Assembly (NCBI GenBank): GCA_000173575.1
Contig: ABYL01000016.1
Span: 1 to 64,000 of the forward strand
Source of the DNA: Burkholderia sp. H160
GTDB taxonomy: Bacteria > Pseudomonadota > Gammaproteobacteria > Burkholderiales > Burkholderiaceae
DNA length: 64,000 bases
Direction of reading: 5' to 3'
The position numbers and the translations under genes are program-made. Below are positions 48,480 to 57,070 of the stretch, piece by piece. How positions within the stretch are numbered: position 1 is the first letter of the stretch; every line of letters starts with the position of its first letter. Below the pieces are notes generated by a model. It made no database searches and was not told the origin of the DNA. It saw nothing but the letters and a program-made list of their open reading frames with translations.

Positions 48480-49034
48480 ATGCCGTTGCCCGCCGAATCC
48501 CACGATGCCGTTATCGCCGCGACCCGTCACTGGCTGACGGAGGCCGTGATCGGCCTGAACCTGTGTCCGTTCGCGAAGGCCGTGCATGTGAAGGGTCAGA
48601 TTCGCTACGCGGTCAGCGAAGCGGACAGTCTCGAAGCGGTGCTAACCGAACTGGAAGCCGAACTGCAGACGCTCGTCGCGGCCGACCCCGCCACCATCGA
48701 CACGACGCTGCTGATCCTGCCGCGCGCGTTCAGCGACTTCCTCGACTTCAATGACTGTCTGTTCTTCGCCGACCGGCTGATCCAGCAGCTGAGGCTCGGG
48801 GGCGTCATTCAGATCGCGAGCTTCCATCCGCACTACCAGTTCGAAGGCAGCGCGCCCGACGATATCGAAAACTACACGAACCGGGCGCCCTATCCGATCC
48901 TGCATCTGCTGCGCGAGGACAGCATCGAGCGGGCCGTGCAGGCCTTTCCCGACGCAGAGGAGATTTACGAGCGCAATCAGGAAACGCTGCGGCGCATCGG
49001 CCTCGCGGGCTGGGATGCGTTGATGAAGCGGTAG
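48480..49034 (+). CDS. DUF1415 family protein
   Basis: 184 aa. The conserved start of the family is visible: WLTEAVIGLNLCPFAKA, followed by a RIRY-like strand and DTTLLILPRAFSDFLDFNDCL. The HPHYQFEG motif follows. The function of DUF1415 proteins is not known. The Cys in the NLCPFA motif may be a functional residue. The ATG at 48480 gives the family N-terminus. It stands alone between the TetR gene and a convergent methyltransferase gene. Confidence 0.85.
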   Translation: MPLPAESHDAVIAATRHWLTEAVIGLNLCPFAKAVHVKGQIRYAVSEADSLEAVLTELEAELQTLVAADPATIDTTLLILPRAFSDFLDFNDCLFFADRLIQQLRLGGVIQIASFHPHYQFEGSAPDDIENYTNRAPYPILHLLREDSIERAVQAFPDAEEIYERNQETLRRIGLAGWDALMKR

Positions 49035-49069
49035 CGCCTGCTCACGCTAATAACAGGCCCCAGGCCTCG

Positions 49070-49927
49070 TCAAGCCGGCACGAAAAACCGCTCCTTCAAC
49101 GCTTCGAGCCCGAGCGTTTCCAGCACTTCGCCGAGCCGCTCAGCCGGCCGGCGCCGCGGCAGATCCTTGTATTGCGCGATGATCAGCTCGTTTTTCATCG
49201 AGTGTTCCCAGCCGACCAGCTCGGTCACGCTGACCTGATAGCCATGCGCTTCGAGCTGCAGGCAGCGCAGCACGTTGGTGATCTGGCTGCCGAATTCGCG
49301 CGTATGCAGCGGATGCCGCCAGATTTCCGTCAACGCGTTCTTCAGCGACTTGGCTTTGTTCTGCCGCAGCACGCCGGCCACCTCGGCCTGGCAGCACGGT
49401 ACGACGATGATGTACTTCGCGTGCTTTTCGAGCGCGAAGCGAATCGCGTCGTCGGTGGCGGTATTGCACGCGTGCAGCGCGGTCACGATATCGATTTCGG
49501 CGGGCAGGCGCGTCGACGTAATCGACTCGGCCACCGACAGATTCAGAAACGACATCCCCTTGAAGCCGAGCCGCGCCGCCAGCTCTTCGGACTTCGTCAC
49601 CAGCTCTTCGCGCGTTTCAATGCCGTAAATGTGCGAAGTCCCACCAGCGGCGTCCTGAAACTCCTTGAAAAACAGGTCGTACAGGATAAAACCGAGGTAT
49701 GACTTGCCTGCGCCGTGATCGACGAGCGTAAGCGCCCCCTGCTGGTCCTTCAGGTCCTTGAGCAAAGGCTCGATGAACTGGAACAGATGGTAGACCTGCT
49801 TGAGCTTGCGACGGCTGTCCTGATTCATCTTGCCGTCACGCGTGAGGATGTGGAGTTCCTTCAGCAGTTCGACGGACTGATTGGGGCGGATTTCGTGGTT
49901 TTTGCCGGACATCGTGTGGGCCGTCAT
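49070..49927 (-). CDS. SAM-dependent methyltransferase (Methyltransf_32-type)
   Basis: 285 aa. The SAM-binding loop is LTLVDHGAGKSYLGFILYD; the following acidic strand is YGIETREELV. A later ALHACNTATDDAI and VVPCCQAEV resemble the Methyltransf_32 branch, which includes GSTCD- and METTL25-like proteins. The substrate is unknown; an RNA or protein target is only a guess. The start at 49927 (MTAHTMSG) is chosen. It points away from the small gene at 50299. Confidence 0.8.
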   Translation of the reverse strand: MTAHTMSGKNHEIRPNQSVELLKELHILTRDGKMNQDSRRKLKQVYHLFQFIEPLLKDLKDQQGALTLVDHGAGKSYLGFILYDLFFKEFQDAAGGTSHIYGIETREELVTKSEELAARLGFKGMSFLNLSVAESITSTRLPAEIDIVTALHACNTATDDAIRFALEKHAKYIIVVPCCQAEVAGVLRQNKAKSLKNALTEIWRHPLHTREFGSQITNVLRCLQLEAHGYQVSVTELVGWEHSMKNELIIAQYKDLPRRRPAERLGEVLETLGLEALKERFFVPA

Positions 49928-50298
49928 CAATTGTTGCGCGAACGTGCGACAGATGACGGAAAGAGAGAAAAGTTGCTGCCAGTTTACCCAAAGTGCGGCA
50001 CTCCCAGCGAGGAGGCCGTGCGGACCATCCGAGACATGCGGTCGACCGGGAATATTTCCTGCTCGATCGGCAATGTGCGCAAGTGTCTCGGGAATGGCTG
50101 AAAACAGCTTGCGCGCCGGCTGAGCCTGCGGGTGCAAGCCGTGTCGCCGAAAACAGGAGGCTGCCCGGCCGTGCTGCCGGACACGCGAACCGAATGCTTG
50201 GGGGAGAGCGGTCCCGGAAGACGGGCCGCACATTACGTAACCAGCAGCGCCGGCTTGGCAACCCGTCGCGCACTCGGATAATCAGGGAAGAGGCGGCA

Positions 50299-50619
50299 AT
50301 GGATACGGTACCCAACGGAAATGTGGAACAGAAGTTCCAGGAAATGCTGGCGAAGCTCACCGCCGCGCCGGCATGGTCGGAGAAGCAGCAACTCGAGCTG
50401 GAGATGGCACGCGACATCTCCACGGAGATGCTGCGGCTCGCCGAGGTCATGCGCGATGGCAGCGTCGACCTCGAAACCTGCCTGACGATGCTCAAGTACG
50501 CCAAAGTGCTCGACTTCGTCATGACGACGCTCGCGTCGCGACGCGACATCAAACCGCAGACTCTGCGGGTGATCTTCAAGCTCGCCGGGCTGAAGGTCGA
50601 CGAAGCCTATCCGGGTTAG
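50299..50619 (+). CDS. Hypothetical helical protein
   Basis: 106 aa, predicted almost wholly alpha-helical, with leucine-rich stretches (EMARDISTEMLRLAEVMRDG and TMLKYAKVLDFVMTTLASRR). No membrane segment, signal peptide or known motif is seen. The ATG is preceded by GGAAGAGGCGGC, a plausible ribosome-binding site. I do not recognise the family. Confidence 0.55.
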   Translation: MDTVPNGNVEQKFQEMLAKLTAAPAWSEKQQLELEMARDISTEMLRLAEVMRDGSVDLETCLTMLKYAKVLDFVMTTLASRRDIKPQTLRVIFKLAGLKVDEAYPG

Positions 50620-50753
50620 CGCGTCACCACGTTAATTAGGATGGCTTGGTATTGCTTCATTCGTCTCAGGACAAGACTGCTGCCACACGGCGCGCGCGGG
50701 CGGCTCGATGCCGCTCGCGACGCAGGCTCCCGCACTCCCCCTCCACGGTTGTC

Positions 50754-50963
50754 TCACGCGCGCGGCGCCTCGACGGGCGGCGTTCCCTCATGAAACAGCG
50801 TCTTCAGCTGCGCGCGCAGCTCCGGCGAATCGGCGTGCTTGTGAACGCTGACGGCATGCTGGACCGCGGCTTCGAGCAGTTCGCCCTCGCTGTCCGCGGA
50901 CAGCGCGACAGTGCAGTTCATGTCGCTCGGAAACTCGCGACAGTCGATGTATTTGCGGGCCAT
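50754..50963 (-). CDS. DUF1059-domain small protein
   Basis: 69 aa beginning MARKYIDCREFPSD. The conserved pattern Y-I-D-C-R-x-x-P, then CTVALSADSEGELLEAAVQHAVSVHK, matches the DUF1059 family of about 60-70 aa. The function is unknown. An upstream in-frame start at 50999 would add 12 residues. It is divergent from the flavoprotein gene across about 440 bp. Confidence 0.75.
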   Translation of the reverse strand: MARKYIDCREFPSDMNCTVALSADSEGELLEAAVQHAVSVHKHADSPELRAQLKTLFHEGTPPVEAPRA

Positions 50964-51404
50964 GGCTACCTCCTCGATTCGGACGATTGAACCTTCCACC
51001 GATTTAAAACGCGATGCACGTCGGCTGCCGGCGCGCGGCAGTGAAGCACGCCGCAGCGGCTGCGTCGGAAGTGACGTGACTGGGGCTTGACGCGGAAAAC
51101 GACGCGAACGGCGTCTGATGGAAGGTGTTTGAAAAGTATAGGTCGCGTGCCGCGCGAGCCAAGCTGTGCAGACGATGTGGAGCGGCCGGAAGATAGACTG
51201 AATCCAGTATTTTCCAGCCGTGGGCGGTCAAGCCCTGCCGCCTGGGTGGATTCCCACCGGTTTGCCCGCTTGGGGCAGCGTTCGGCGGCGTTTGCCGCGC
51301 ACCGCGCGCGGTGTGACAATAGCGCCCTTCGCGCTCTTCGCGCCGCCCTTGCGCCCGGTCGCTACGGCGCACCGCCTTTTTTCCTCGCTGATCCGCTGAA
51401 CCGC
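50964..51404. other. Intergenic region upstream of the flavoprotein gene
   Basis: 441 bp between divergent genes. I see no tRNA, repeat or hairpin with T-run. TTGAAAAG followed by TATAGG near 51130-51142 is a weak promoter-like pair with very short spacing. No ribosome-binding site is obvious before the flavoprotein ATG at 51405. Confidence 0.35.
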
Positions 51405-52676
51405 ATGCCCTCCTCGCTCGATTCCGTCCGCGTCGCCGTGATCGGCGGCGGCCCCGCCGGCCTGATGGCCGCTGAGACGCTCGCCCGGCGCGGTGTGCAA
51501 GTCCACGTGTACGACGCGATGCCGTCGGTCGGCCGCAAATTCCTGATGGCGGGCAAAGGCGGCATGAACATCACGCATTCGGAATCCCTCGAGCCGTTTC
51601 TCGACCGCTACGGCGCGCGCCGCGAGCGCATCGCGCCGTTGCTCGACGCGTTCGGGCCCGACGCGCTGCGCGCGTGGCTGCGCGAGCTCGGCGTCGAGAC
51701 GTTCGTCGGCAGTTCGGGGCGCGTATTTCCGTCCGACATGAAGGCCGCGCCGATGCTGCGCGCGTGGCTGCATCGGCTGCGCGAAGCGGGCGTGCAGTTC
51801 CATATGCGTCACAAGTGGAGCGGCTGGGCGGCGGCTTGCGACACCGAAGCCACGCACCGCCTGCGCTTCGACACGCCGGACGGGGCGCGGACTGTCGCTT
51901 GCGACGCGGTGGTCTTCGCGCTCGGCGGTGCCAGCTGGCCGCGTCTCGGCTCCGACGCCGCGTGGGTGCCACTGATGTCGTCGCGCGACGTGCCGGTGAC
52001 GCCGCTGCGTCCCGCGAACTGCGGCTTCGACGCGGACTGGAGCCCCTATCTGCGCGAGCGTTTCGCCGGGCAGCCGATCAAGCCGGTCGCGATTTCCCTC
52101 ACCGATGCAGACGAAAAAGTCCACAATCGACAAGGTGAAATACTTTTGACCGAAACGGGCCTCGAAGGGAGCCTGATTTACGCGTTGTCGGCGCCGATCC
52201 GCGAGCGGATTCTGGCCGACGGCGCGGTCACGATCGCGCTGGATCTCGCGCCAGGCTTGCCGCTCGAGCGGGTCGTCGAGGAAGTGACGCGGCCGCGCGG
52301 CTCACGCTCGATCGCCAGTCATCTGCATGGACGGATCGGGATCGGTGGGGTCAAGCTGGCGTTATTGCACGAGATTCTGTCGAAGGAAGCGTTCGCCGAC
52401 GCGCGTGGCCTCGCCCACGCGATCAAGGCGCTGCCGGTGCGGCTGCTGCGCGCGCGACCGATCGAGGAAGCGATCAGCACGGCGGGCGGAATCCCGTTCG
52501 AGGCGCTGGACGCGCATCTGATGATCGAGCGGATGCCCGGCGCGTTCTGTGCCGGCGAGATGCTCGATTGGGAAGCGCCGACCGGCGGTTATCTGCTGAC
52601 CGCCTGTTTTGCCAGCGGGCTGGTGGCCGGCCAGGGAGCATGGGCCTATCTGGAAGCGCGCGGCGCGTTGGCGTGA
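51405..52676 (+). CDS. TIGR03862/BaiN-family flavoprotein
   Basis: 423 aa FAD-dependent oxidoreductase. The dinucleotide-binding motif is VAVIGGGPAGLMAAETLARRG, and the family phrases KFLMAGKGGMNITHSE and GEMLDWEAPTGGYLLTACFASG are present. Relatives are mostly of unknown function; BaiN in gut clostridia reduces bile acids. Residues 238-248 (KVHNRQGEILL) are encoded by unusual AT-rich codons (CGA, CAA, GGT, ATA, CTT, TTG). This stretch shares a 25-bp near-identical sequence with a site at 54003 and may be foreign. Confidence 0.88.
   Translation: MPSSLDSVRVAVIGGGPAGLMAAETLARRGVQVHVYDAMPSVGRKFLMAGKGGMNITHSESLEPFLDRYGARRERIAPLLDAFGPDALRAWLRELGVETFVGSSGRVFPSDMKAAPMLRAWLHRLREAGVQFHMRHKWSGWAAACDTEATHRLRFDTPDGARTVACDAVVFALGGASWPRLGSDAAWVPLMSSRDVPVTPLRPANCGFDADWSPYLRERFAGQPIKPVAISLTDADEKVHNRQGEILLTETGLEGSLIYALSAPIRERILADGAVTIALDLAPGLPLERVVEEVTRPRGSRSIASHLHGRIGIGGVKLALLHEILSKEAFADARGLAHAIKALPVRLLRARPIEEAISTAGGIPFEALDAHLMIERMPGAFCAGEMLDWEAPTGGYLLTACFASGLVAGQGAWAYLEARGALA
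52116..52140. repeat. 25-bp repeat, copy 1 (within the flavoprotein gene)
   Basis: This stretch matches 54003-54027 at 24 of 25 positions. The single difference (C at 52124, T at 54011) is the third position of a His codon, so both copies encode K-V-H-N-R-Q-G-E in the same reading frame. Confidence 0.8.
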
Positions 52677-52691
52677 CGCGCGCAATCGGTG

Positions 52692-53816
52692 TCACCGCAC
52701 CTTGAGCCGCCACAACGAAGTGACCTCGGCCGCCCGCGCAACATACAGCGGGTCATTCTGATCGCTCGCCTTCGGATGCCGTGGACGAATGTCCTCACGC
52801 CCCACGACACTGAGCCCTGCGTGATCGATCGCCGCCAGCAGCCACTCGCGCGTGCGCAGCCCCAGGTGCTCGGCGAAGTCCGAAATGATCAGCCAGCCCT
52901 CGCCACCCGGCGTCAGATGATCGGCGAGGCCGTTCAGGAAGCCGAGCAGCATGCGGCTGTCCGGATCGTAGACGGCGTATTCGAGCGGCGAGGCGGGCCG
53001 CGCCGGCACCCACGGCGGATTGCAGACGACGAGCGGTGCGCGCCCGTCGGGAAACAGATCCGCCTGCACGATTTCGACCTGCTCGCCGTAGCCAAGACGC
53101 GCGAGATTTTCACGAGCACACGCGAGCGCGCGCGAATCCTGATCCGTCGCGACGATCTTGCCCACGCCGCGTTTGGCCAGCAGCGCGGCCAGCACGCCGG
53201 TACCGGTGCCGATATCGAACGCGAGGTCGAGCGACGGCAGCGGCGTGCGCGCGACCAGATCGACATACTCGCCGCGCACCGGTGAGAACACACCGTAATG
53301 CGGATGGATGCGCTCGCCGAGCGCGGCAATCTCGACGCCCTTCTTGCGCCATTCGTGCGCGCCGATCAAGCCGAGCAACTCGCGCAACGACACCACCGAT
53401 GCCTCGCCGGTCGCCGGCCCATAAGCTTCGATGCAGGCCTGCCGCACGTCGGGGGCGCGGCGCAGCGGAATGCCGTAGTCGGCATCGAGCGGAATCAGGA
53501 TCATGCCGAGCGTGCGCGCGCGCTGCGACTGCGCCTGCCGATGCAGGTTGAACGCGTCGAGCGGTGTCGCTCCCTGCTTGCGCGGCTTGCGTTCGAGCCG
53601 GCGCGTGACTGCCTGCAGCAGTTGGCGCGCGTTCTGGAAGTCGCCGTGCCACAGCAGCGCGGTGCCTTCGCAGGCGAGACGGTAGGCCGAATCGGCGGTG
53701 GTGCGGTCATCGGCGACGACGACGCGCTTCGGCGGCGGCACGGCCGCTTCGGAACGCCAGCGCGCGGTGCGCGGGCCGTCGGCTTCGGGCCAGGTGAGAG
53801 TTGCGGGGCTGGTCAT
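52692..53816 (-). CDS. Class I SAM-dependent methyltransferase (NPPW-type)
   Basis: 374 aa. A long N-terminal region (about 1-180) precedes the SAM fold: DIGTGTGVLAALLAKRG, then IVATDQD, and the catalytic NPPW in VVCNPPWVPARP. NPPY/NPPW motifs belong to N5-glutamine and N6-adenine methyltransferases, so the target may be a protein glutamine or an RNA/DNA adenine. The start at 53816 is chosen. The 25-bp repeat copy 2 lies about 190 bp upstream of its start. Flanked by a convergent flavoprotein. Confidence 0.82.
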   Translation of the reverse strand: MTSPATLTWPEADGPRTARWRSEAAVPPPKRVVVADDRTTADSAYRLACEGTALLWHGDFQNARQLLQAVTRRLERKPRKQGATPLDAFNLHRQAQSQRARTLGMILIPLDADYGIPLRRAPDVRQACIEAYGPATGEASVVSLRELLGLIGAHEWRKKGVEIAALGERIHPHYGVFSPVRGEYVDLVARTPLPSLDLAFDIGTGTGVLAALLAKRGVGKIVATDQDSRALACARENLARLGYGEQVEIVQADLFPDGRAPLVVCNPPWVPARPASPLEYAVYDPDSRMLLGFLNGLADHLTPGGEGWLIISDFAEHLGLRTREWLLAAIDHAGLSVVGREDIRPRHPKASDQNDPLYVARAAEVTSLWRLKVR

Positions 53817-54002
53817 GGTGCAATGGAGTCGATGTGGCGTCGCCGGCGACGTGGACCGCGGCAGCGGATCAACATGTCCGATGGCTGTCTGCCATCCCGG
53901 ACGACGCCCGAATAGTACCGTACCGCCGCCGCGCGGATTCACGGCGCGACATGCATCGGTGACAGTGATGAGGTGAGTTTAAACGTGCCAAATGTAGACT
54001 AC

Positions 54003-54027
54003 AAAGTCCATAATCGACAAGGTGAAA
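54003..54027. repeat. 25-bp repeat, copy 2 (upstream of the NPPW methyltransferase)
   Basis: It matches 52116-52140 with one mismatch. It is in an AT-rich intergenic tract. Read from the GTG at 53973 it encodes MSLNVPNVDYKVHNRQGERD, sharing KVHNRQGE with the flavoprotein copy. Confidence 0.75.
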
Positions 54028-54104
54028 GAGATATCGTGATTTTTGAGCCATTGAGCGGCTCACCTCACGCCCTTCCCGGCCTCTTTTCGGCAACAGCCAA
54101 AGGC

Positions 54105-54134
54105 AGAAAAAGCGCCGTCCAATCCGACGGCGCT
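54105..54134 (-). terminator. Terminator of the polygalacturonase fragment
   Basis: On the minus strand a 9-bp stem AGCGCCGTC/GACGGCGCT with a 6-nt loop is followed by TTTTT. It lies about 80 nt downstream of the stop codon of the GH28 remnant, so the 3' end of the original gene is probably complete. Confidence 0.75.
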
Positions 54135-54216
54135 CGTTGTGAGGCGTGTTTGCTGCAGCAAAAAACCGCTGACACCGGCGCCAACGGAATCCGGTTCCGT
54201 CGGCGCCAATGCCCGA

Positions 54217-54855
54217 TCAGCCGGTCAGCACCGAGTTGTACGTGGTACCCGCGACCACCACGTTGTTCAGCGTGATGCCGTTCGTGTTGACCACGAACAT
54301 CGGCCCCGGCACGGTCGACGAAGCCGGGCCGACGCAAACCGGGCTGCCGAGGTTGCAGTTCGAGATCGTCACGCCGGTGATCGGCGAGACGGTCGGGACC
54401 GGCAGCGGACCGTTGTAGTCGGCCGCCATCGGGCCTTGCGCCACGATTGCCTGGAAGCACGAGTTCGCGCCGGCGGTGAAGCCCGACGTCATCGTGTACT
54501 TGACGCTGCCCGACACGTTGCTCGCATTCACGTTCGAGATGTTGACGTTGTTGATCGTCGCCGGATTCCAGCGCACCGCATCGCCCGAGGCGCTGTAATC
54601 GCAGTCGAACGTGATCAGACCGCCCTGCCCCGTCGACGGATTGGTGGCCGTACCGACCGTGCCGGTGCCGGGGACCGAACCCGGGTAAGCCGAGCCCAGC
54701 GCGCCACCACCGAACTTGCCGGCGAGGTTCACGCCGTTCGGCAGGGTCACGCCGTTGATCCACACGTTGTTGATGAAGCCGCCGCGGTTCATGTTGGTCT
54801 TGAAGCGCAGCGCGATGTTGAGCGGGTTGCTTGCCCAGTTCTCGCTGCTGAAATG
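54217..54855 (-). pseudogene. Glycoside hydrolase family 28 (polygalacturonase) 3' remnant
   Basis: The frame from HFSSENWASNPLNIALRF (54855) through MNRGGFINNVWINGVTLPNG to the stop at 54217 has the repeated short strands, Asn ladders (NNVNISNVNASNVSG, GVTISNCNLGS) and conserved phrases of a pectin-lyase-fold GH28 enzyme. Only the C-terminal 212 codons remain. The catalytic region and signal peptide are missing. Upstream of 54855 the frame runs into the tRNA-Thr terminator. A 191-codon ORF from the ATG at 54792 is unlikely to fold alone. Confidence 0.75.
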
Positions 54856-54856
54856 A

Positions 54857-54892
54857 AAAACCCCGCCGAAGCCTATGCTCCGACGGGGTTTT
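54857..54892 (-). terminator. Terminator of tRNA-Thr
   Basis: The stem AAAACCCCGTCGGAG / CTTCGGCGGGGTTTT (two mismatches) with loop CATAGG is followed by T residues on the minus strand. It lies 34 nt after the tRNA 3' end and directly joins the GH28 remnant. Confidence 0.8.
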
Positions 54893-54925
54893 CCGGTATT
54901 TCCAGTTGCTGCTGATAAAGCAATT

Positions 54926-55001
54926 TGGTGCCGGCTGCAGGACTCGAACCCGCCACCTCATGATTACAAGTCAAGCGCTCTACCTGATGAGCTAAGCCGG
55001 C
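54926..55001 (-). tRNA. tRNA-Thr (anticodon UGU)
   Basis: 76 nt including an encoded CCA. The minus strand begins GCCGGCT and ends AGCCGGCACCA, forming a 7-bp acceptor stem with discriminator A. The D-arm has GCTC-ATCAGGTA-GAGC, the TPsiC arm GGTTCGAGTCC, and the anticodon loop CTTGTAA gives anticodon TGT (Thr, ACA). One U-U mismatch is in the anticodon stem. It lies between sspB and the GH28 remnant. Confidence 0.95.
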
Positions 55002-55020
55002 ATGAGGCCGTGATTCTACT

Positions 55021-55521
55021 TCATTTCACGATCTTAAGGCGAGCCCTTCCGCCACCTTTCGAGCCGTCGTCGTCGGGCTGCGGTTTGTCGTCGGCGTCGG
55101 CGTCCGAGGCCGGGTCGGCCGGCACCGTTTCGACCGCGTGCGGACCCGCCGGCGTGTCGGCTTCGTCAGCGGCATCGGCGCCCGAATCCTGCGCCTCGCC
55201 GCCCGCCGATTCGACGGGGAACGCCATGCCCTGGCCATTCTCGCGCGCGTAGATCGCGAGGATATTGGCGACTGGCACCTCGATCTTGTGTGACTTGCCG
55301 GAGAAGCGCGCGTTGAACTCGATCCACTCGTTGCCCATCTGCAGCTGGCTGGTCGCCTCGAAGCTGATGTTCAACACGATCTCGTTGTCGCGGACGAACT
55401 GACGCGGCACGCGCGTCTGATTGTCGACGCGGACCGCGATGTGCGGTGTGTAGCCGTTATCCGTGCACCACTCGTAGAGCGCGCGCAGCAGATAAGGCTT
55501 CGTGGAAATCTCTTGCATCAA
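55021..55521 (-). CDS. sspB: ClpXP protease specificity-enhancing factor SspB
   Basis: 166 aa. The N-terminal substrate-binding domain (STKPYLLRALYEWCTDNGYTPHIAVRVD and VLNISFEATSQLQMGN) is followed by a flexible acidic linker rich in Asp/Ala. The C-terminal tail (KGGGRARLKIVK) binds ClpX. SspB tethers ssrA-tagged peptides and selected proteins to ClpXP. It sits 63 bp downstream of sspA, the standard order, and upstream of tRNA-Thr. Confidence 0.95.
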   Translation of the reverse strand: MMQEISTKPYLLRALYEWCTDNGYTPHIAVRVDNQTRVPRQFVRDNEIVLNISFEATSQLQMGNEWIEFNARFSGKSHKIEVPVANILAIYARENGQGMAFPVESAGGEAQDSGADAADEADTPAGPHAVETVPADPASDADADDKPQPDDDGSKGGGRARLKIVK

Positions 55522-55584
55522 CAGTCCTCTTGCGGGCGCGGGTGCGCATCAAAGCGATGCGGCGCCCGCGCTCCAAAGCCAAAC

Positions 55585-56196
55585 TCAACGACGCATCACC
55601 TTTTCCGACGGCGTCAGCGCTTCGATATAAGCCGGACGGCTGAAAATGCGCTCGGCGTACTTCATCAGCGGCGCGGCGTTCTTCGACAGCTCGATACCGT
55701 AGTGGTCGAGACGCCACAGAAGCGGCGCGATCGCGACGTCGAGCATCGAGAACTCTTCGCCGAGCATGTACTTGTTCTTCAGGAAGATCGGCGCGAGCTG
55801 CGTCAGGCGATCGCGGATCGCGAGGCGCGCCTTCTCGTGATTCTTCTCGGCGGCCTTGCCCTTCTCGTTTTCGAGCGTGCCGACGTGGACGAACAGCTCT
55901 TTCTCGAAGTTGAGCAGGAACAGGCGTGCACGCGCGCGCTGCACCGGATCGGCCGGCATCAGCTGCGGGTGCGGGAAGCGCTCGTCGATGTACTCGTTGA
56001 TGATGTTCGATTCGTACAGAATCAGGTCCCGTTCGACGAGAATCGGCACCTGACCATACGGATTCATCACGGCGATGTCTTCCGGCTTGTTGAACAGGTC
56101 GACGTCGCGGATCTCGAAGTCCATGCCCTTTTCGAACAACACCAGCCGGCAACGCTGGGAGAACGGGCAAGTAGTGCCGGAATACAGAACCATCAT
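55585..56196 (-). CDS. sspA: Stringent starvation protein A (GST fold)
   Basis: 203 aa. A GST-like fold begins MMVLYSGTTCPFSQRCRLVLFEKGMDFEIRDVDLFNKPED and continues with NPYGQVPILVERDLILYES. The GST catalytic residue is not conserved, in keeping with SspA, which binds RNA polymerase and supports stress and phage gene expression rather than glutathione transfer. It sits between the petABC genes and sspB. Confidence 0.93.
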   Translation of the reverse strand: MMVLYSGTTCPFSQRCRLVLFEKGMDFEIRDVDLFNKPEDIAVMNPYGQVPILVERDLILYESNIINEYIDERFPHPQLMPADPVQRARARLFLLNFEKELFVHVGTLENEKGKAAEKNHEKARLAIRDRLTQLAPIFLKNKYMLGEEFSMLDVAIAPLLWRLDHYGIELSKNAAPLMKYAERIFSRPAYIEALTPSEKVMRR

Positions 56197-56291
56197 GTTT
56201 ACGTTTCCTCAAAAAGCTGAAGGGCCAGCGCGCGGAAAAACCGTTCAGCAGGTCTTTCCTGGCGCCGGCCCCACGCCATGTAACGGCGTGA

Positions 56292-57047
56292 TTATTTGAT
56301 ATGTTTCCAGTACGCGGCGTTCAGTCGCCAGGCGAAAAAGCTCAGGATACCGAGGAACAGCATCACCCACACGCCAAGTTGCTTGCGGGTTTGCTGCGTC
56401 GGTTCGGACATCCATGACAGGTACGACACGAGGTCGGCCACAGCAGAATCATAATCTACCGGCGACATCGTTCCCGGAGTCAGTTGCTGGAAGCCGAGGA
56501 ATTTGTGTACCGTCTCGCCGGTTTTTTCGTCGGTTTCATCGCCGAATTTCGCCGCACGCTGCCCCTGAAGCTGCCACAGCACGTGAGGCATGCTCACGTT
56601 TTCGTACACCAGATTGTTCCAGCCGGTCGGCCGCGTATCGTCGCGATAAAAGCTGCGCAGATACGTGTACAGCCAGTCCGTGCCGCGCGCTCGCGCCTCC
56701 ACCGACAAATCCGGCGGTGTCGCACCGAACCACGCTTTCGCGTCTTCCGGGCGCATCGCCACGGTCATCGTGTTGCCGACCTTGTCAGTGGTGAACAGCA
56801 GGTTCGCCTGGATTTCATTCGGCGTGATGCCGAGATCGGTCAGGCGGTTGTAGCGCATCAGGTTCGCGCTGTGGCAATTCAGGCAGTAGTTTACAAACAA
56901 TTGCGCGCCGCGCTGCAAAGAAGCGAAATTGTTCGTGTTATCGGGCGCGCGGTCGAGCGGAAAATTCTGGTCCGCGTGGACCGGAGCGGCCAACAGGGCG
57001 AGCACGGTCGCGCCGACCAGCGCGCACATCGAAAGCAGTTTCTTCAT
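56292..57047 (-). CDS. petC: Cytochrome c1 (bc1 complex)
   Basis: 251 aa. A signal peptide (about 1-25) leads to a c-type haem site CLNCH at Cys55-His59. The later AMRPEDAKAWFGATPPDLS contains the Met ligand context. A single C-terminal transmembrane helix (VWVMLFLGILSFFAWRL) anchors it to the membrane. It passes electrons from the Rieske protein to cytochrome c. The start at 57047 is supported by the signal peptide. A short hairpin lies just after the stop, before sspA. Confidence 0.95.
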   Translation of the reverse strand: MKKLLSMCALVGATVLALLAAPVHADQNFPLDRAPDNTNNFASLQRGAQLFVNYCLNCHSANLMRYNRLTDLGITPNEIQANLLFTTDKVGNTMTVAMRPEDAKAWFGATPPDLSVEARARGTDWLYTYLRSFYRDDTRPTGWNNLVYENVSMPHVLWQLQGQRAAKFGDETDEKTGETVHKFLGFQQLTPGTMSPVDYDSAVADLVSYLSWMSEPTQQTRKQLGVWVMLFLGILSFFAWRLNAAYWKHIK

Positions 57048-57070
57048 CGTCGTTTTCTCCTGGCTCGCGA

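Larger units (their letters stand above)
53817..54216. other. 400-bp region upstream of the NPPW methyltransferase
   Basis: It contains the second 25-bp repeat (54003-54027) and a locally AT-rich tract (53973-54060). A minus-strand terminator-like hairpin is at 54105-54134. A minus-strand TTGTCG at about 54015-54020 followed by TACATT could be a promoter for the methyltransferase gene. No complete gene is recognised. Confidence 0.5.

Noticed and set aside
54065..54961. 298-codon frame overlapping the GH28 fragment and tRNA-Thr on the minus strand
   Set aside because: It crosses the tRNA gene and terminator and reads the GH28 region out of frame; the true frame is the one starting HFSSENW.
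56272..56290. Hairpin CACGCC/GGCGTG between petC and sspA
   Set aside because: Only 6 bp with no T-run; too weak to call a terminator.
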